DNA of 64,000 nucleotides from Lantana camara (lineage: Eukaryota; Streptophyta; Magnoliopsida; Lamiales; Verbenaceae): assembly GCA_037501455.1 (NCBI GenBank), contig CM074858.1, positions 91,796,501 through 91,860,500 of the forward strand, in the 5' to 3' direction. A program made the position numbers and the translations under genes. The notes beneath the pieces were generated by a model that saw only the letters and a program-made list of their open reading frames with translations, had not been told where the DNA came from and searched no databases. Each line of letters starts with the position of its first letter. Position 1 is the first letter of the stretch. Positions 43,211 to 56,735 of the stretch are shown here, in pieces.

Positions 43211-46200
43211 TGTAACACCCGAGCGCGAGGTGCCACATCCCCTACACCGAGAACCAACCCGTATATGAAATGGGAAGTCCATAAACGTGCCAAGTCACAG
43301 CGAACGGGGACTCACTCACTCGCTATGCTAGGCAGGAGTTAAAACCTAGAAACCAAATAAGAAATTCAACAAAATAAAAGTACGTGTGAAAGCAGAACAT
43401 ATAATCAATCACAATATAAGCAAGGATGACTGGTTCAACTAGCATAGATACCTAGTCCCGAAATTTCAAACATAAATCATAAATTATAAATGACGGGTTC
43501 AATCTATCCCTAGAAGCCTATCCTGAATGAACATAATATAATTATAATCATTTATACATTCTTCGTATTGTTTATTCTATTTACAATATGAGTGGGAAGT
43601 GACTCAGACTTAACCAAAAGACTTGACAAACTCGACTTCCGCCTAGCACTCCAAACCGGCAAGGAAACTGAAAACAAATTGGGTTTAGTCTTTAAGAGAC
43701 TGGTGGGTATAAAACAGGGCATATCATAATAGTATTGTAGAATTTAACACATACACATGCAAGCTATAATCCCGTGCGAGGTTTTTAAGATATTTCCCAA
43801 GTGGGTGAAAATAAGGAAAACAACGCTCGGGATTACAACCATCGATTTCATTTATGTATAATCAATCATGCGGTCATTACGTGAGCCCTGGCGAGTGGGC
43901 GAATTCTCTAACCTTCTCCTCGAGTGTGCATTAATTAATTAATTCATTCATTAAAGATCATGAAATAATCAATCATTCATTCGTTCATGTGATCATTCAT
44001 TCATTATCATTCATTCATTCATTCATAACATTTACTCCTTTTCCCTCCGGTTAGAAATGGGTCTACCATGCGCAGTGGAAGACATTGTCCTAGTGGACCG
44101 TTGGCGAACCCATGCCACTTACAGGTTTTGTTCCTCCCGGTGGTGCAACTGGTGCCCCGAGGGGACCCATCCAGGAGAACGCGTCTCATAATCAATATGG
44201 CTAATAGGGTTCCATGAAGCCCCAAAAGCCCGATTCCCCTTCCTCGCCAACTCCTGACGAGGTCGGTTAGGTCGTAGTTCATGGTGGGACTAGTACACGG
44301 GATCACCGTCGGCCCTTACCTCCCAGGATAGCCACATGCATCAAGTCTTTAGGCCCGTGCGTTCAATCATGATCTCGCCAAAATCATGCGGTGGGGATTC
44401 ATAAAAAGAAGGGGTTTACGTTCGAAATCATCTACTCTATAAAAGACTCGATATATATATATATATAAATATGTACATATTATACTTTGGCTTAAAATCT
44501 TACACATTGGGGATATATCGGGTTGAGTTAACTAATAGAAGAGAAACCCACCTAGCTACACCTTACCGAATAAGACCAAGAAGAAAAGAAGACTTGAAAG
44601 TAACCTATGAACCCGGTAGATCTCTGCACTGGAGAAAACTGTACAAAAGACAACATCATGTAATCGTGAGACTAAAGACTCAAAATGAACCATATAAGAC
44701 GCAAGACATTGTATTAACATGTGAAGGCATGCATGAGCAATAACAAAGTGCTAATAAATTGCTCAGGTCACAATTAATGCCACTTATCCACATAAACAAG
44801 CTTTCATTCATTACCCGAGTAAATCATGTTTGTTCATTGTCATTCGTTCAATCAATATTCAATTCATAACACTTTATAATACATGACTACAATGCTGTTG
44901 GAAAAACGGAATCAGAAAAGCAACGGAAATTTAAAATTTTTCCAACAAAAGGATCTTGAACTCGCAATCGTGTATCCAAATTCGTAGAGATTAGAAACTT
45001 ACTTTCTTAATTAACTTTCTTGAAGCGTTTCAAGCCACCCAAGAACTCTCTTCTCTTGGCTTGATCCCCTCTCCTTGGTAAAGCTCGAATCTTCAAACTT
45101 CTAACTTGAAGCTCTCTAGAGATCGTCCACCAACTTGACTACAATCTAACTAGTAAGGATGCTAGTTCTCTAGTTAGTGTTTAGGCTTAACCTAGGGTTT
45201 ATTTGAGCTTGGAGAAAGGATGGTGTTCAACACATGAACCAAAAGAAATCTCGATTACTCTCTAAGGGGAGCTCGAGCTCCCCTATATATAAGTAGAGAG
45301 GGGCGGCCGATCCTAGTCCTTATGGACTAAGGATTTGGTCCCTCTGTCCTATTACTTGATCATCAAGTAATTTTGACTTTGACTTTGAATTCAAATTCAA
45401 ATCAACTTTCAAGAGAGCTAAAATATCCAAACTATTTTTGGATAATTTTATACTTTATTTATTTAAAATAAATAACTTATTTTATCCCATTAATTAATTA
45501 ACTAGATTATTTTCCTCCAAATTAAGACTTTCTTTTTAATTCAAAATTAAACCAAAGTCTATTAAATAATTAACACATTAATTATTTAATCACCAAATAA
45601 ATATCCACCCACATGCACACGTGTCCATGAAGGACACGTGTCACGCAAGTGACACACGTGTGAAACCACACGTGTGGTTTCACACGTGTGGAACCCTCTG
45701 GCCCGATTAACTCGTTTAATCATTTTAAAGCCTCAACTCATGTAACCAAGTTGTTGTGTGTGACCCTCTAGGTTCTCAATTCAATTAGCAGTGACCCTAA
45801 TTAATTAATTCACTAATTAATTAATCAGTCCACAGATTAAACGACCATAGTCTAGCAACAGGTGTTTAACCCCTAGCTGAATTGGAATATTCGGATTCGA
45901 CAGAACCTTTAAGTCATTGATTCGTGTGAGATACAATCCTCCTACTTACTATCTCTCAACCAAGATCTAGGGTAAGGGAATAATCAGAACCCTAATAATC
46001 CGGTCTTAAAGCTAAGTGCATTTCATATCCATTTGATCTCAATCCAAGAAACCCTTTTCTTGATGTCTTGATCTACTGCCTTCGCCAAGGACTCCATATG
46101 GCATATGAATGACTTACACAATAAGAGATCACCTTGCAAATGCAAGTGTAGGTCCTTTCTTGATTCTCATTCACTTTCATGAATCACTTGTGCAGCCCCA

Positions 46201-48260
46201 GCATAAGCCTTGAATCAGTTGTCTAAGGCGACACCCTTTAAAGGTTACACCTAAGACTACAGAGTTAACTCATAAAGTGACAAAGAACCTCAAGTCTAAG
46301 GATCAATTAATCACATCAATGACTCGTGAGATATTTCCTAATCTGGAAGTTTCCATTTCCTGAAATAGAAACTTCCTTTCCCATTTAGGAATGTTCTCAC
46401 ACGGGGCACCTCAGTGAACTTACTTATTAAAGTAAGCACCCTTATGTATCACGCACGTGTCAACTATACACTTTGCACCTCCATGAAACAAGGTGGTCCT
46501 TCTTAAGGGCGTGATCCCACAAGCAAGCCTTAGAGGAGTCATGTTGACACTTCCACTGTCTGTAGGACTCATCAGCTTGGAGTATTTTACTAATCATGAT
46601 TTATGTGATATAGGGCTCGTTTCATGAACCATTTCACCTAAATGGTAGAGTCCTAAAGTCATCAGGATTAGGGGAGTTCTCATACATGCACAGCTAAAGT
46701 AAACGCATACCAAACAAGAGCATATAAAGAAGTGTTGCCTTAATTCGTTATTTTATTAAAAGATTGTCTGTGATTACAATAAGGAAAAGTACAAAGCGGA
46801 TATACAATCGGCTTTCTACGGTACTATTCCTAACAAATGCATATGAATCATTAAGCGATGCAAGGAATTCCTGTAACACATAAGGAATACATTGATAACA
46901 AGACGAGTCACATTATGTCACTTAAACTTTTATGCATATATTTCACGTTTGTCCAACACAAATCAAGTTATAAAGTTCATATTCAAATCATAACATATTA
47001 TAAATATAATTTTGAGGCACAAAAGATCAATTAAAACACATACGGAAGTCAAGGGGGTTAAAAGAACGCAAGACAATGGATTTTGGTGAAAGTTGACAGT
47101 TTTTCAAAACGAACAAGCTGTAGAAAATTGGATATATCTCAAGTTCTAGAAGCTGAAATTAAGTTTTGGTTGTTGGAAATGAAACTAGACACATAGATCT
47201 TTTCAATGGTATGTGGCTCGAATTGTGGTTCAAAGCGAGGTGAAAATGGTGAGGGTTTGAAGTTGGACGAATGCAGAAATTCGGCGAAGTGGCGACACAA
47301 TTTTCAAACGATCATATCTCACAAAACATAAGGAATTTTAAGGTGATTACGATTGGAGAATATTATACTTCAAGATGTTTCCATGGGTTCAAAATTCAGG
47401 TTAATCGGAATACAAACGAAGTCTGCGCGGCCGCGGGAATAAAAATTGTCAAAATTCGAGCAAAGGCGCGCTGTTGTGCATGAAATGAACTGAGGATCCG
47501 CAGGGTCGTACGGATTCATTTTCTCCAAAAATCAATGGCAAAGAAGTAGGGGTTCAAAGGGAAAGGCTCCAAATCCACCGCAAAGCACATTCGGATCAAT
47601 TTATATATTAAAATGCATCACAAATCACCACAATTCATACATATATGCACATATCATCACCAACCCATCAATTATTCAACAAATCACATAAACCCACACT
47701 TATGTATATACATACATATATATGTAATACCTTGGAGAAAAGTGGGGAATGGAAGGAAGAAGATAGAAAAGTTTCTTGAGCTTGGATTATGGAAGAAAAT
47801 GAGCTTAATCCTTGCTTCTTTGCTTGCCTTGCTTGGGTCGAATTTGGGGAAAAGAAAGAGAAGGGTTTGGGAGTCTCTTGGGAGAGAAAGGGGAAGAAGA
47901 AGAATGAATGAATGAAGAGAGGAGCAAATGTCGTGTATTACATGAGGAAAAAGAGAAAAAATTGAACTTTGGTCCCTCAACAATTTAAGTGATTCAATTG
48001 GGTTCGATTGAGACCAAGGATTTCATATAAATTCACATACGTACATAATCGAAATAAAATGTTTAATAGCAAGTAACATATTAAAACGAGTTAGGTAACA
48101 AAATCAATTAAGTTATACAAGTCATATAATAGCAATTAATTCACGAAATTAACAAGTTAAACAGTTACTTAGTAGTTAAAACACATATAAGTCACATAAC
48201 TCTCGGTCTAAACCCACTCGTGACATCATACCTGTACAGCCAAAAATTCGGGCCATTACA
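43211..48260 (-). repeat. H: minus-strand solo LTR, TSD ACGAT, split by C4
   Basis: It runs from TGTAACACCCGAGCG to GGGCCATTACA and is flanked by ACGAT at 43206-43210 and 48261-48265. Without C4 it is about 3.1 kb. The conserved module lies at about 47085-47280 (reverse), with palindromic motifs CGCGGCCGCG (47426-47435) and an imperfect one at 47494-47516. An ATTC tetranucleotide repeat lies at about 43940-44030. Confidence 0.87.
44896..46835 (-). repeat. C4: minus-strand copia solo LTR, 1940 bp, TSD AATGC
   Basis: The ends are TGTTGGAAAA...ATTCCTAACA on the plus strand, with AATGC at 44891-44895 and 46836-46840. It is the same family as C2 and C3, with an ACGTG cluster (about 45617-45690), an 18-bp palindrome GGGGAGCTCGAGCTCCCC (45266-45283) and a TATATATA box beside it. 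Confidence 0.9.
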
Positions 48261-48917
48261 ACGATCATCTAAGTAGATTTAATTGCATATAGCCAATCTT
48301 GATTGCATGAAGTTTACGTAGTGCTTGATAGATAATTAGTGGTGCATTAGTGATAGGAAGTCGTAAAGTCGAATCTGATTTAACTAAGGGAGTTAATAAT
48401 CGAATTTGAATCTTGTACGTGTCGTGACTAGGTTAATTTGGGCTAGTGTTTTCTTAATTCTTAATGTTGTTGATTCATTGAATCCTGTCGAGTGTCTCTA
48501 GGGGCTGTGAATTGATTAGGGAATAACTGTCGGGTGTCTCTAGGTTATTCTATTATTTAAGAGAAAACGAGGCGGAGCCGAATGTCTCTATCTGCTATAG
48601 CTAATCTACTTGAATGATTGAATTTAGTTTTGCGTCTATGATCGATGTTCTAAACTGAATTGTGATTCCTGGCTTGGTGTTGTTTTCCCCATTGATTTAT
48701 CAAAACCTGACTTCTAAGTGATTTATTGTTTTTCCTCTAGATTATTTAATTGTTAATTAGTTAATTAGTTGGTAATTCTCAAACCCCCCGATTTTTACTC
48801 GTTAATTTTAGTGAGTTCTTCTGTGATTAATTAGAATTATTTTTAACCAATCTTTGTGGATTCGACCCCGTTTGCACTATACTCAATTTGAGCTGTGGAT
48901 CAGATTACTGTGCACTA

Positions 48918-50064
48918 TACTCTGCCACGTTTTCTCTTAAATAATAGAATAACCTAGAGACACTCGATAGTTAATCCCTGATCAATTCACAACCCCTAGA
49001 GGCACTCGACAGGATTCAATGAATCAACAACAGTAAGGATTAAGAAAACAATAGCCCAAATTAACCTAGTCACGACACGCGCAAGACTCAAATTCGATTA
49101 TTAACTCCCTTAGTGAATCAGATTCGACTTTACGACTTCCTATCACTAATGCACCCCTAATTATCTATCAAGCACTACGTAAACTTCATGCAATCAAGAT
49201 TGGCTATATGCAATTAAATCTACTTAGATGATCGTGCACTATCACTAAGCAAACAAATCACAATAAACACGACACTCAGAGAATTAATAAATACTTAAAA
49301 TAAAATTAAATTATAAAAACCAATTAGGTCTCACGATGTCAAAAACTAAATTATGAATTCCTAGCTAAGTACTAAAGAAATTAGCTACTCATGAAAATCA
49401 TGTCCAAAAACATAAAATAATTCAAAAGTATAAACTAATTAAAATAAAGTGAAGTATTGAATGGTCTAGGAAGTCCTCAAGCCCCGGCCTCCAAACCCCT
49501 AGCTCTCGCCTGCTGCTGCGTGTAAAGAGAATGGTGTAAGAATTGTGTAGATGATAGATGCAATCTTTCTCCAGGCCACGTGAATATATAGCATGCCTAT
49601 TTTCCAAGCAAATCCTAAATCAAAGAGGACTCAAATCCTCGCCACTTGCTGCCCAAGTTTCCAAGAGTGGGCTTATTAAACAATTCTAATTCTTCAATAG
49701 CAGGCCCAATTAGTGATAAGCCCATATTCAATCCCAAACATATTATCCTTCCAAATATAACGTGCATGCTTATAAAAATCCATTCATCCCAAATTCCTCA
49801 TGCTCCTGAGCTCCAAAATAAGTCAACCACACACCAAGCACCTTTAAATTGGGTCTCTTCCAATTGCTTCCATCATGCGTGGGCCCAACAACAACTTAAT
49901 TGAACAACTCAGTCCAAGATTCTTATTTATTAGGTCAAAAATTCCAAAAATAGCCCAGCTGCAATAAAAACATGAAAATACATCACAACACCAATTTATA
50001 TCAAATTAAGCACCAGAATGCAACCACCAAACACACAAATATGAGAGAATAATGCACGCTAACA
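48918..50064 (-). repeat. F': inverted partial copy of LTR F (3' LTR of a minus-strand Tat/Athila-like element)
   Basis: On the minus strand it starts TGTTAGCGTGCATTATTCTC at 50064 and matches F through TTATTTAAGAGAAAACG at about 48925. The last part of the LTR is missing. A purine tract lies at once to its right (minus strand), so the element body extended rightwards. Confidence 0.78.
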
Positions 50065-50337
50065 ATTCCCCCCCAAACTTGCTCATTCACTCGTCCTCGA
50101 GGGAAATGAAAATAACGAAACATCATTCCCAACAAACACATTCACTAAAGCGAACCTCGAATTTTCGCCTAAATGAATCTAGCAAATCAAACACATTACT
50201 GAATCACACGAAATTCAACTAGTTAGTAAAAAAATCATACCCCCTGTCTAGTGTTAATTAAACAAAAGAATGTATAAAGATTAGACAAATAAGTTAATAA
50301 TTTTCCCATAAGAACCAATCATCAACTTCAAACGCAC
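50065..50337 (-). other. 3' UTR and polypurine tract of the F' element, first part
   Basis: The minus strand reads CTCGAGGACGAG...AGCAAGTTTGGGGGGGAAT directly before the LTR, a pattern typical of Tat/Athila-type Ty3/gypsy elements. It continues after N at 60167. Confidence 0.65.
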
Positions 50338-53300
50338 TGTAGCACCCGGGCGCAAGGTACCACATCCCCCGCACCGAGACCCGACCCGAATATGAAACGG
50401 ACAATCCATACCCGAGCTAGATGGCGGCGAACGGGGACATACACACTCGCTAAGCTAGGCGGGAGCTAACTTTCGCAACCAAATAGACAATAAAACAGAA
50501 AGAATACCAAGGCGGAAGTGAAGTACATACATAAATAACGAGATAAGCAATTAACAACGGGTTCAACTAGCATGGATACCAAATCCCGAAATTCAATAAA
50601 ATCATAAAACATCAATTACAGTTTCTTATAAGCTCATTCATAATTCATGATAAAAGTGACAATGAAAACCAATCTTACATCTTTATGTTTAAACAAATTA
50701 TGATTCAATATGCACATGGACCAACTCTGACCTAACCGAAAGACTAAACAAACAAGACTTCCCGCCTAGCACTCCAAACCTGCAAGAACGCTGAAAACAA
50801 TCCGGGTTCAGTCTATACGAGACTGGTGGGTATAAAATGAGGCATAAATAGCTATACAACAATATTTAACATTCACATACAAGTTATAATCCCAAATGAG
50901 GTTTTTAGAGCATTTCCCAAGTGGGTAAAATAAGGAAGTCATCAAAAGGGATTATAACGTTCATTTACATTCTTTAGGTCTTTGGTGGCCCGGCGAGTGG
51001 GCGTGCATTATCTCCAACCAACACCTCGTGTAGTTCATTAAACATTCTTTCTTTCTTTCTTTCTTTCATGCATAACATTATTTGTGCACATTCATGAACA
51101 TTTACACCTTCTTCCTCCGGGTGATGGCCGGGTGATCGGCCCGAACCATCCATTCATTGACCAAAATGGGAACATGACTCCCCAGATGGCACTCAGCGTC
51201 CATTCCTCGCTAACTCCTAACGAGGTCCGGTTACGCCGTTCATTGGTGGGACTAGTGTGAGGGATCACCGTCAGCCCATGCATCCTCGGGTCACCACTCA
51301 CACCAAGTCCCTGGGCCCCATTCTGTGCATAACATTCATTCTTTTCTCGCCAAAACATTTGGTAGGTTCATAAAAAGAAAGGCTTTACGTTGAAATCATT
51401 TACTCTTGAAAATGACTCTATATATATATATTCATTTTGGACGAAAACTTTTCACATTGAAGGTATATAGGGTCATTTATCTAATTAGAAGAGAAACCCA
51501 CCTGAACGCCTCTTACCGAACAATACCAAGAAGAAAAGAAGACTCGAAGAAGCCTAAGAACCCGGTATCTCCGCCCTGGAGAAACTGTACAAGGATAACA
51601 ATGCATTCGTGAGACTCAAGACTCTAAATGAACCATATATGACACACGGCATGCAATGAACATGATATGATTGCATAAAAGATGATATTATGTAATGAAC
51701 ATGTTCATGTGCACTATTAATGCATTTAAATCATATAATCGAGCCATTCATTCATTCAAGGAAGCGTTCATAATCATTTAAGTCATGAATTTCATATTTC
51801 CTATCAAATCAAACCAAGGAACTCAAATTAACGATCATATCACATACTATAACCCGTTTACAATTAGAAACTATATAAATAATTACATTCAATTAAAGAT
51901 TGGAAATTAGAAAGGAACGTGAAATGCTATGTCATGTTTCAGTATACAATAGATCATAAGATTTCATGAGTTGATGTGATTCATGTTCATACACACCATT
52001 AAGTTCATTTTAAACACATAAATGATTCAATCAATCAATCAATTCATAATAAATTAAAATACATGTTAACAATGCATAAGGATCAATTAGGCATGTATAT
52101 AATGCATATAAGTCACATAAGGAGTCTAGGAGGTGCATGGAAGGAGATACAACGAGTTTAGGCCAAGTTTAGCAAAAGTTAGGAAAAGTTGACAATTTAC
52201 GAAAATGCACAAGTTGTAGAAAATTGGGTATAACTTGATTTTGACGAATTGGAATTAAGTTTTGATTGTTGGAGGTGAAACTAGACACATAGATGTTTTC
52301 AAGGATATGTGGCACGAATCATGGTTCAAAGCGAGGTGAAAATGGCATAGGTTTGAAGTTGGACGAATGCAGATTGTCGAAGAAGTGGCGACACGAAAAT
52401 GAATTGATCAAATCTCATAAATGGAAAAGGATATTAAGGTGATTCCAATTGGAGGATCTTCTAGACTTCAATAGGTTTCCGTGGGTTCAAAAAATCAGGT
52501 CAATCCAAGTTCGTATGAGGGAGAACAAAGAAAAACAATCTCAGGCTGAAACTGGGGAGTGTCCAAAGTTTCTGCATCAAATCCACCCCCGTGGATTTTT
52601 CCCAAAGGGAAAATCCACCCTCGTGGATTTAGGTCAGTGGCGAAAAACACACAACAAACAGGGCAAAACTCATGCTAAAACATATAAACATCAAATTAAC
52701 ACACATAGGTGAGTTAAGGTAGCAAGAATTCATGCATTTCAATCCATTAAGACACCCAAAGATGCAACAAATCAAGCAAGGAAAGAATATGGAACAAGTT
52801 CATGCAAACTCTTCACTTTTCACAAATGGCAAAGTCATGAATCCTAATCCCCTACCCAAACTAAGTTCATACATATCACATATGATGTGTTAGGAGTAAA
52901 ATACATGCTTCATGCCAAAAGAATTCACAAGAAAGCAAGCTAGAATCATCCATTTCCTCCCAACCCGTCACTATTCATGCCATATGCCCAAACATGCTCA
53001 AATCTTGGAGAAATCATGGAATATGGAACTTAAAATGATTACCAAGTGATACACAACACAAATATGAGTTTACCTTTCAATTTGGAGAAGAAAAGGTGGG
53101 GAGATGAGCTCAAAACTCCCATGGCCAAAAAGGGTTTCTTCTTCTTCTTCTTTTCTTCCTTCTTCTCCTTCTCTCCCATAAAACTGAAAATATCTAAGTG
53201 TGGGGGGGGGGGGAGGGGGGGTTAGGGTGTCGGTTTGGGGCAGAAAAGGGTGAGGAAGAGAGTGTGCAAGTGGGCTAGGGTCAATGGATAGGGTCTAGGT

Positions 53301-53839
53301 GCGTAATAATAGGTCCGTCACTTAGGTATAGTCTTGATCGGTCAATTTAAGCGCGAGTTGCTCGTTCCGGTTGAAATTTGAGGATCCAATTGATCTTAGA
53401 AAAATATGAGGCTTATCCCATTGTCTCCAATTCGTCGATTCGGATCCAATGGAGGTGACGGAACTCGATTCCGAGTTCCCGAGCTCAAGATATGCCGCCC
53501 GGAACACAAGGTACGCTAAATGCTCTTTAGCCCCCTTTTCGGTTCCGATCACACAAACGAACACAAAACTCATGCAAGAACAAAATCATGCAACGAGCAA
53601 ATAAACATGATCTTAAAGCACATAATTCACTCATGCCAAGAATCCACGAAAAACAGAAATCAAATCGAATAAGAACGTCACTCAAACAAGAGCATATAAG
53701 CAAATACGATCAAGAATTCATAATCAAACAATAAAACTTAACAAAAGAATCCATAATTAAAAATCATATATAATTAATTAAATTGCGCATTTTAGTAACC
53801 ACATACGTCAAGCTTAAATCACAGAACTGGGGCGTTACA
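50338..53839 (-). repeat. N 3' LTR, about 3502 bp
   Basis: Plus-strand ends are TGTAGCACCCGGGC and GGGGCGTTACA. It carries two AAATCCAC...GTGGATTT palindromes (52579-52598 and 52611-52630) where the 5' LTR has one. It also has an extra block of about 45 bp with long G runs near 53201-53248. The conserved module is at about 52190-52380. Confidence 0.88.
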
Positions 53840-53857
53840 AACTCACCCCCTTAAAAA

Positions 53858-53875
53858 GAATCCGTCCTCGGATTC
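53858..53875 (-). promoter_or_regulatory. Hairpin beside the N polypurine tract
   Basis: The minus strand reads GAATCCGAGGACGGATTC, a 7-bp stem with an AGGA loop, then TTTTTAAGGGGGTGAG and the LTR. It differs in sequence but not in pairing from the hairpins of M, E1 and A. Confidence 0.8.
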
Positions 53876-53896
53876 ACTAAAACTAAAGCGAACAAA

Positions 53897-54033
53897 GAGA
53901 GAGCCCCGTCCCTCAAAAGCAAGAAAGAGAGAACCCCGTCTCTCAAACAACAAGAAGAGAGAACCCCGTCTCTCAACAAAAAGGAGAGAGAACCCCGTCT
54001 CTCAAACAACAAGGAGAGAGAACCCCATCTCTC
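53897..54033 (-). repeat. Array of five potential stem-loops in N 3' UTR
   Basis: On the minus strand, units of GAGAGACGGGGTTCTCTC type lie at 54033-54016, 54003-53986, 53974-53957, 53944-53927 and 53914-53897, 29-30 bp apart. The last has GAGGG/CTCTC (G-U pair kept). A partial unit lies at 54046-54050. Its place just before hairpin and purine tract matches E1 and A. Confidence 0.87.
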
Positions 54034-54189
54034 AAACAACAAGGAGAGAGTAACAATGGCAATTACAACAATTAACATCAAATAAGATACGTAGGGCCAA
54101 GTAATATATATATATAAGGTAAGCACATTATTCATCAATTATACAAGGCAATTATCACGAAAAGAGACCAAGGTACACAACAACAAAAT

Positions 54190-56713
54190 TATTGAATTAA
54201 ATTGCATGTATGTATATGCCATGAATGTTTATGATACCGTTCACCGTAGCAATGAGGTTGAAGGTTGATAATTCATAAAGTAGTTGGAGGATCCGATTTG
54301 ACTCCCGATCAATTCTTGAAGTTTCCTTTTTCTCTTGAGAAGTTGAGTTCGTAAAGGTATTCATCCCTTCTGCTATTACTTCCATGACTTCATCTAATTG
54401 AATCTTGAAATGATAGCAAGTGCTAAACCTTTCCATGAAGCCTTCGTGAAGGGATGATCGGCCACTAGGTAAAGTTGGTGTGTAGTACATTAATCACATC
54501 CCTTCAATACTTAGTGGCGTCCTTTGCTAATCTCTGAATTTATTTCATCTTCGACCTTTATACGTGCACTTCACTTCTGTTTCTTTAATTCACTCCTAAG
54601 GTTCAATTCAAACCCTTCAATAATTACGTCCTTCTGATCCCCAACTTTTCTCTTTCTTGCTCGCCTTGAAATCTGGACTAATTTAATCCCCTCTTGTATC
54701 AAGATTCTTGATAAGCCGTTTCTGGTAGAGAGGTTATCGCCATAAACCCAAATTTGTTGCCCCTCCAATTTCTCACCTAATTCTCTTAATCCTTGGAATG
54801 CTATTCTCTAGTCTTGTTCTTCCTATAATCCCCGAGGTTAACCCAAAACTTTCTCGCTCCCTAAGATTCCAGCTCCATTCGTCCTTTATCCCTCATATGA
54901 AGTATTCGTTACTTGTTGTCTCTTGTATTTCCATTCTTTCAACTAAAGGTAATCCCTTCAAGGATCGAAAAGGATTTACATTATTTCCTATTCAATGCCC
55001 CCTTATTTGAAAATTTTAGTTGAATTCGTTACTTCGCCTCTGAGATTAAGGTTTCCCCAAAACTCTTCAACTTAGCTTCTTCGGTGTAGATTGTGTTAGC
55101 TAAGCTATATGCCCGAAACTCTTGCTTTCACTCAATTCGACATGATTGATAGGGTTAAGCATCCGTTTTTTCTCTACTCCGGTTCTAATTTCCAAGCCTC
55201 CAAATTCCTTTTTCCTTTTTAACTCCCAAGATATAACCCAACTATTCTTCTCGTCTTGATTCGAGTAAGCCTTGATCAAAGAATCACTTGATGAACAAGG
55301 TGGAGCCATTCCCTATCAATTAAACACTAAGCCATGCATGTTGGATTAACATGCCATTGCACATAGTAAACAATTAAAGATGCAACGATGCAACACGTTG
55401 GAGCAATTATATTAATTAAACATAAACGTACATATAGATAAAGAAAGTAATTAATTTAAATCGATGAATGATGCTCGTGCCATGAATATGCAGAACCTGT
55501 CACCGAGGTGGTAAGCTTTTAGCTTGATGACGTGTTCCTCATTCCCATAATTGTAGCTTTCTTTTGGAGACATTGATAATTCCTTAGCTTTCCATGGTTT
55601 TCGAATCTCTATAATCTTCTTGCATCCATTTGTATATCCCACGGCCCGAACGTGCTATTCTTGAACCCAAGGTCTTCTTTGTCCATGGAGTTTACACCTT
55701 AACGTACTTCCAAGCATCGACCTCCAAAGGTCGTCCGAATCTTCATCTTGATGTCCTCTCCGGTTGAAGTTCCCTTAGCTTATCCTTTGTTTCCGATCTA
55801 CGCGCATAATTCATCCGTGATAACGCTTTCCATTCTTGCTTGCTTCTTGATGTCTCCATGTTCCAAGGTTCCAAGAAGACGACGCAATTTGAATTCCTCG
55901 ATGCTCTTAAGTCTCTTTGCCTTGCGTCCATTTGTTGTCCCACGCTTGTATTCGTATCAAGTGAGCTTCCATGTTTGACCTCATTGTGAGCTTTATGATT
56001 AACGGCCCCCAATCCTTGCATCTGAGTTGAGTCGAACCTTTTAAACACATCTTGCATCCGATCCCTTGAAGCTTCCCAATTTGGTCTTCCAATCGCCCAA
56101 CCATTCTAAACTCGGAGCTTCAACGATGAACCTTGGAGCATTTAATTTTGTATTAAATGTCTTAAAAAATCGGGGTGTGAAAAGTTCCACACCACTCTCA
56201 TTGTCTCACGCATCCCTCAAGTTAGAACTTGAGTCTTTACAATTCTTGTATGTTGAGAACCTTCAAGGTTTGTAGGTAGGGCATGATTAATGAACCTTCC
56301 CGTGATCCAAGCTTCCTCCCATGATACGAGCCATGATAGGTAGTTCCATTGTGCAAGCCGCGGAATTTGAACACTCGGCCTTCAAATTACTTTGTCAATT
56401 GTAGTTGGTGTGAATTGTAGCTTTGTTTGCATGATAGTAGCCTATATAAGAAAAATCAACTCAAATATGGATGCATGAAGCTTAGTGTATGCTTATGGCA
56501 CGTAGTTAAGTTAATCAATGCACATGGAGTGCAAAATGCAACATTTAAAGCAACTAAATAAGAGAATAGATTGTATACATGTATTAAGCAATTTCCAACA
56601 ATTAGTATCAAATATCCATGCCAAATCGATGCAATGCACACATTAACAAGTTGTTCCTATACCGTGCAACCTAACTGACTCAATCACGACACTAGAACAC
56701 CGGTTTTACAACC
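54190..56713 (-). pseudogene. N internal region: unrecognised coding remains and leader
   Basis: Open minus-strand stretches include 55309-55100 (69 codons from ATG), 54768-54571 (65), 54490-54197 (97) and 56057-55743 (104). They are charged and lack zinc knuckles or pol motifs. The first three may be pieces of one decayed gag-like ORF, because the last ends at the CGGTGAACGGTA motif shared with E1 and A. The 56057-55743 stretch is unlike anything I recognise and could be captured sequence or chance. No function is assigned. Confidence 0.4.
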
Positions 56714-56714
56714 G

Positions 56715-56728
56715 GGCTCTGATACCAC
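56715..56728 (-). other. Primer-binding site of N (initiator-Met tRNA)
   Basis: The minus strand reads TGGTATCAGAGCCC starting 8 bases from the 5' LTR end at 56736, as in A and M. Confidence 0.88.
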
Positions 56729-56735
56729 TTAAGGA

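Larger units (their letters stand above)
42377..48917 (+). repeat. F: plus-strand Tat/Athila-like LTR, split by solo LTR H
   Basis: It starts TGTTAGCGAGCATTATTC at 42377, breaks at 43210 and resumes at 48261 with no loss other than the TSD. From 48860 it reads TGTGGATTCGACCCCG, typical of the LTR end of Tat/Athila-type elements. At about 48918 it meets an inverted copy of itself. No PBS was found. Confidence 0.7.

Noticed and set aside
47613..47983. 100-codon plus and 99-codon minus frames in LTR H
   Set aside because: They overlap on opposite strands within a solo LTR and are low in complexity (Lys/Arg/Glu from purine-rich DNA).
55743..56057. Captured host gene in element N
   Set aside because: The charged 104-codon frame is unlike any family I recognise. 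Without a database search, capture cannot be claimed, so it is kept only as unrecognised sequence.
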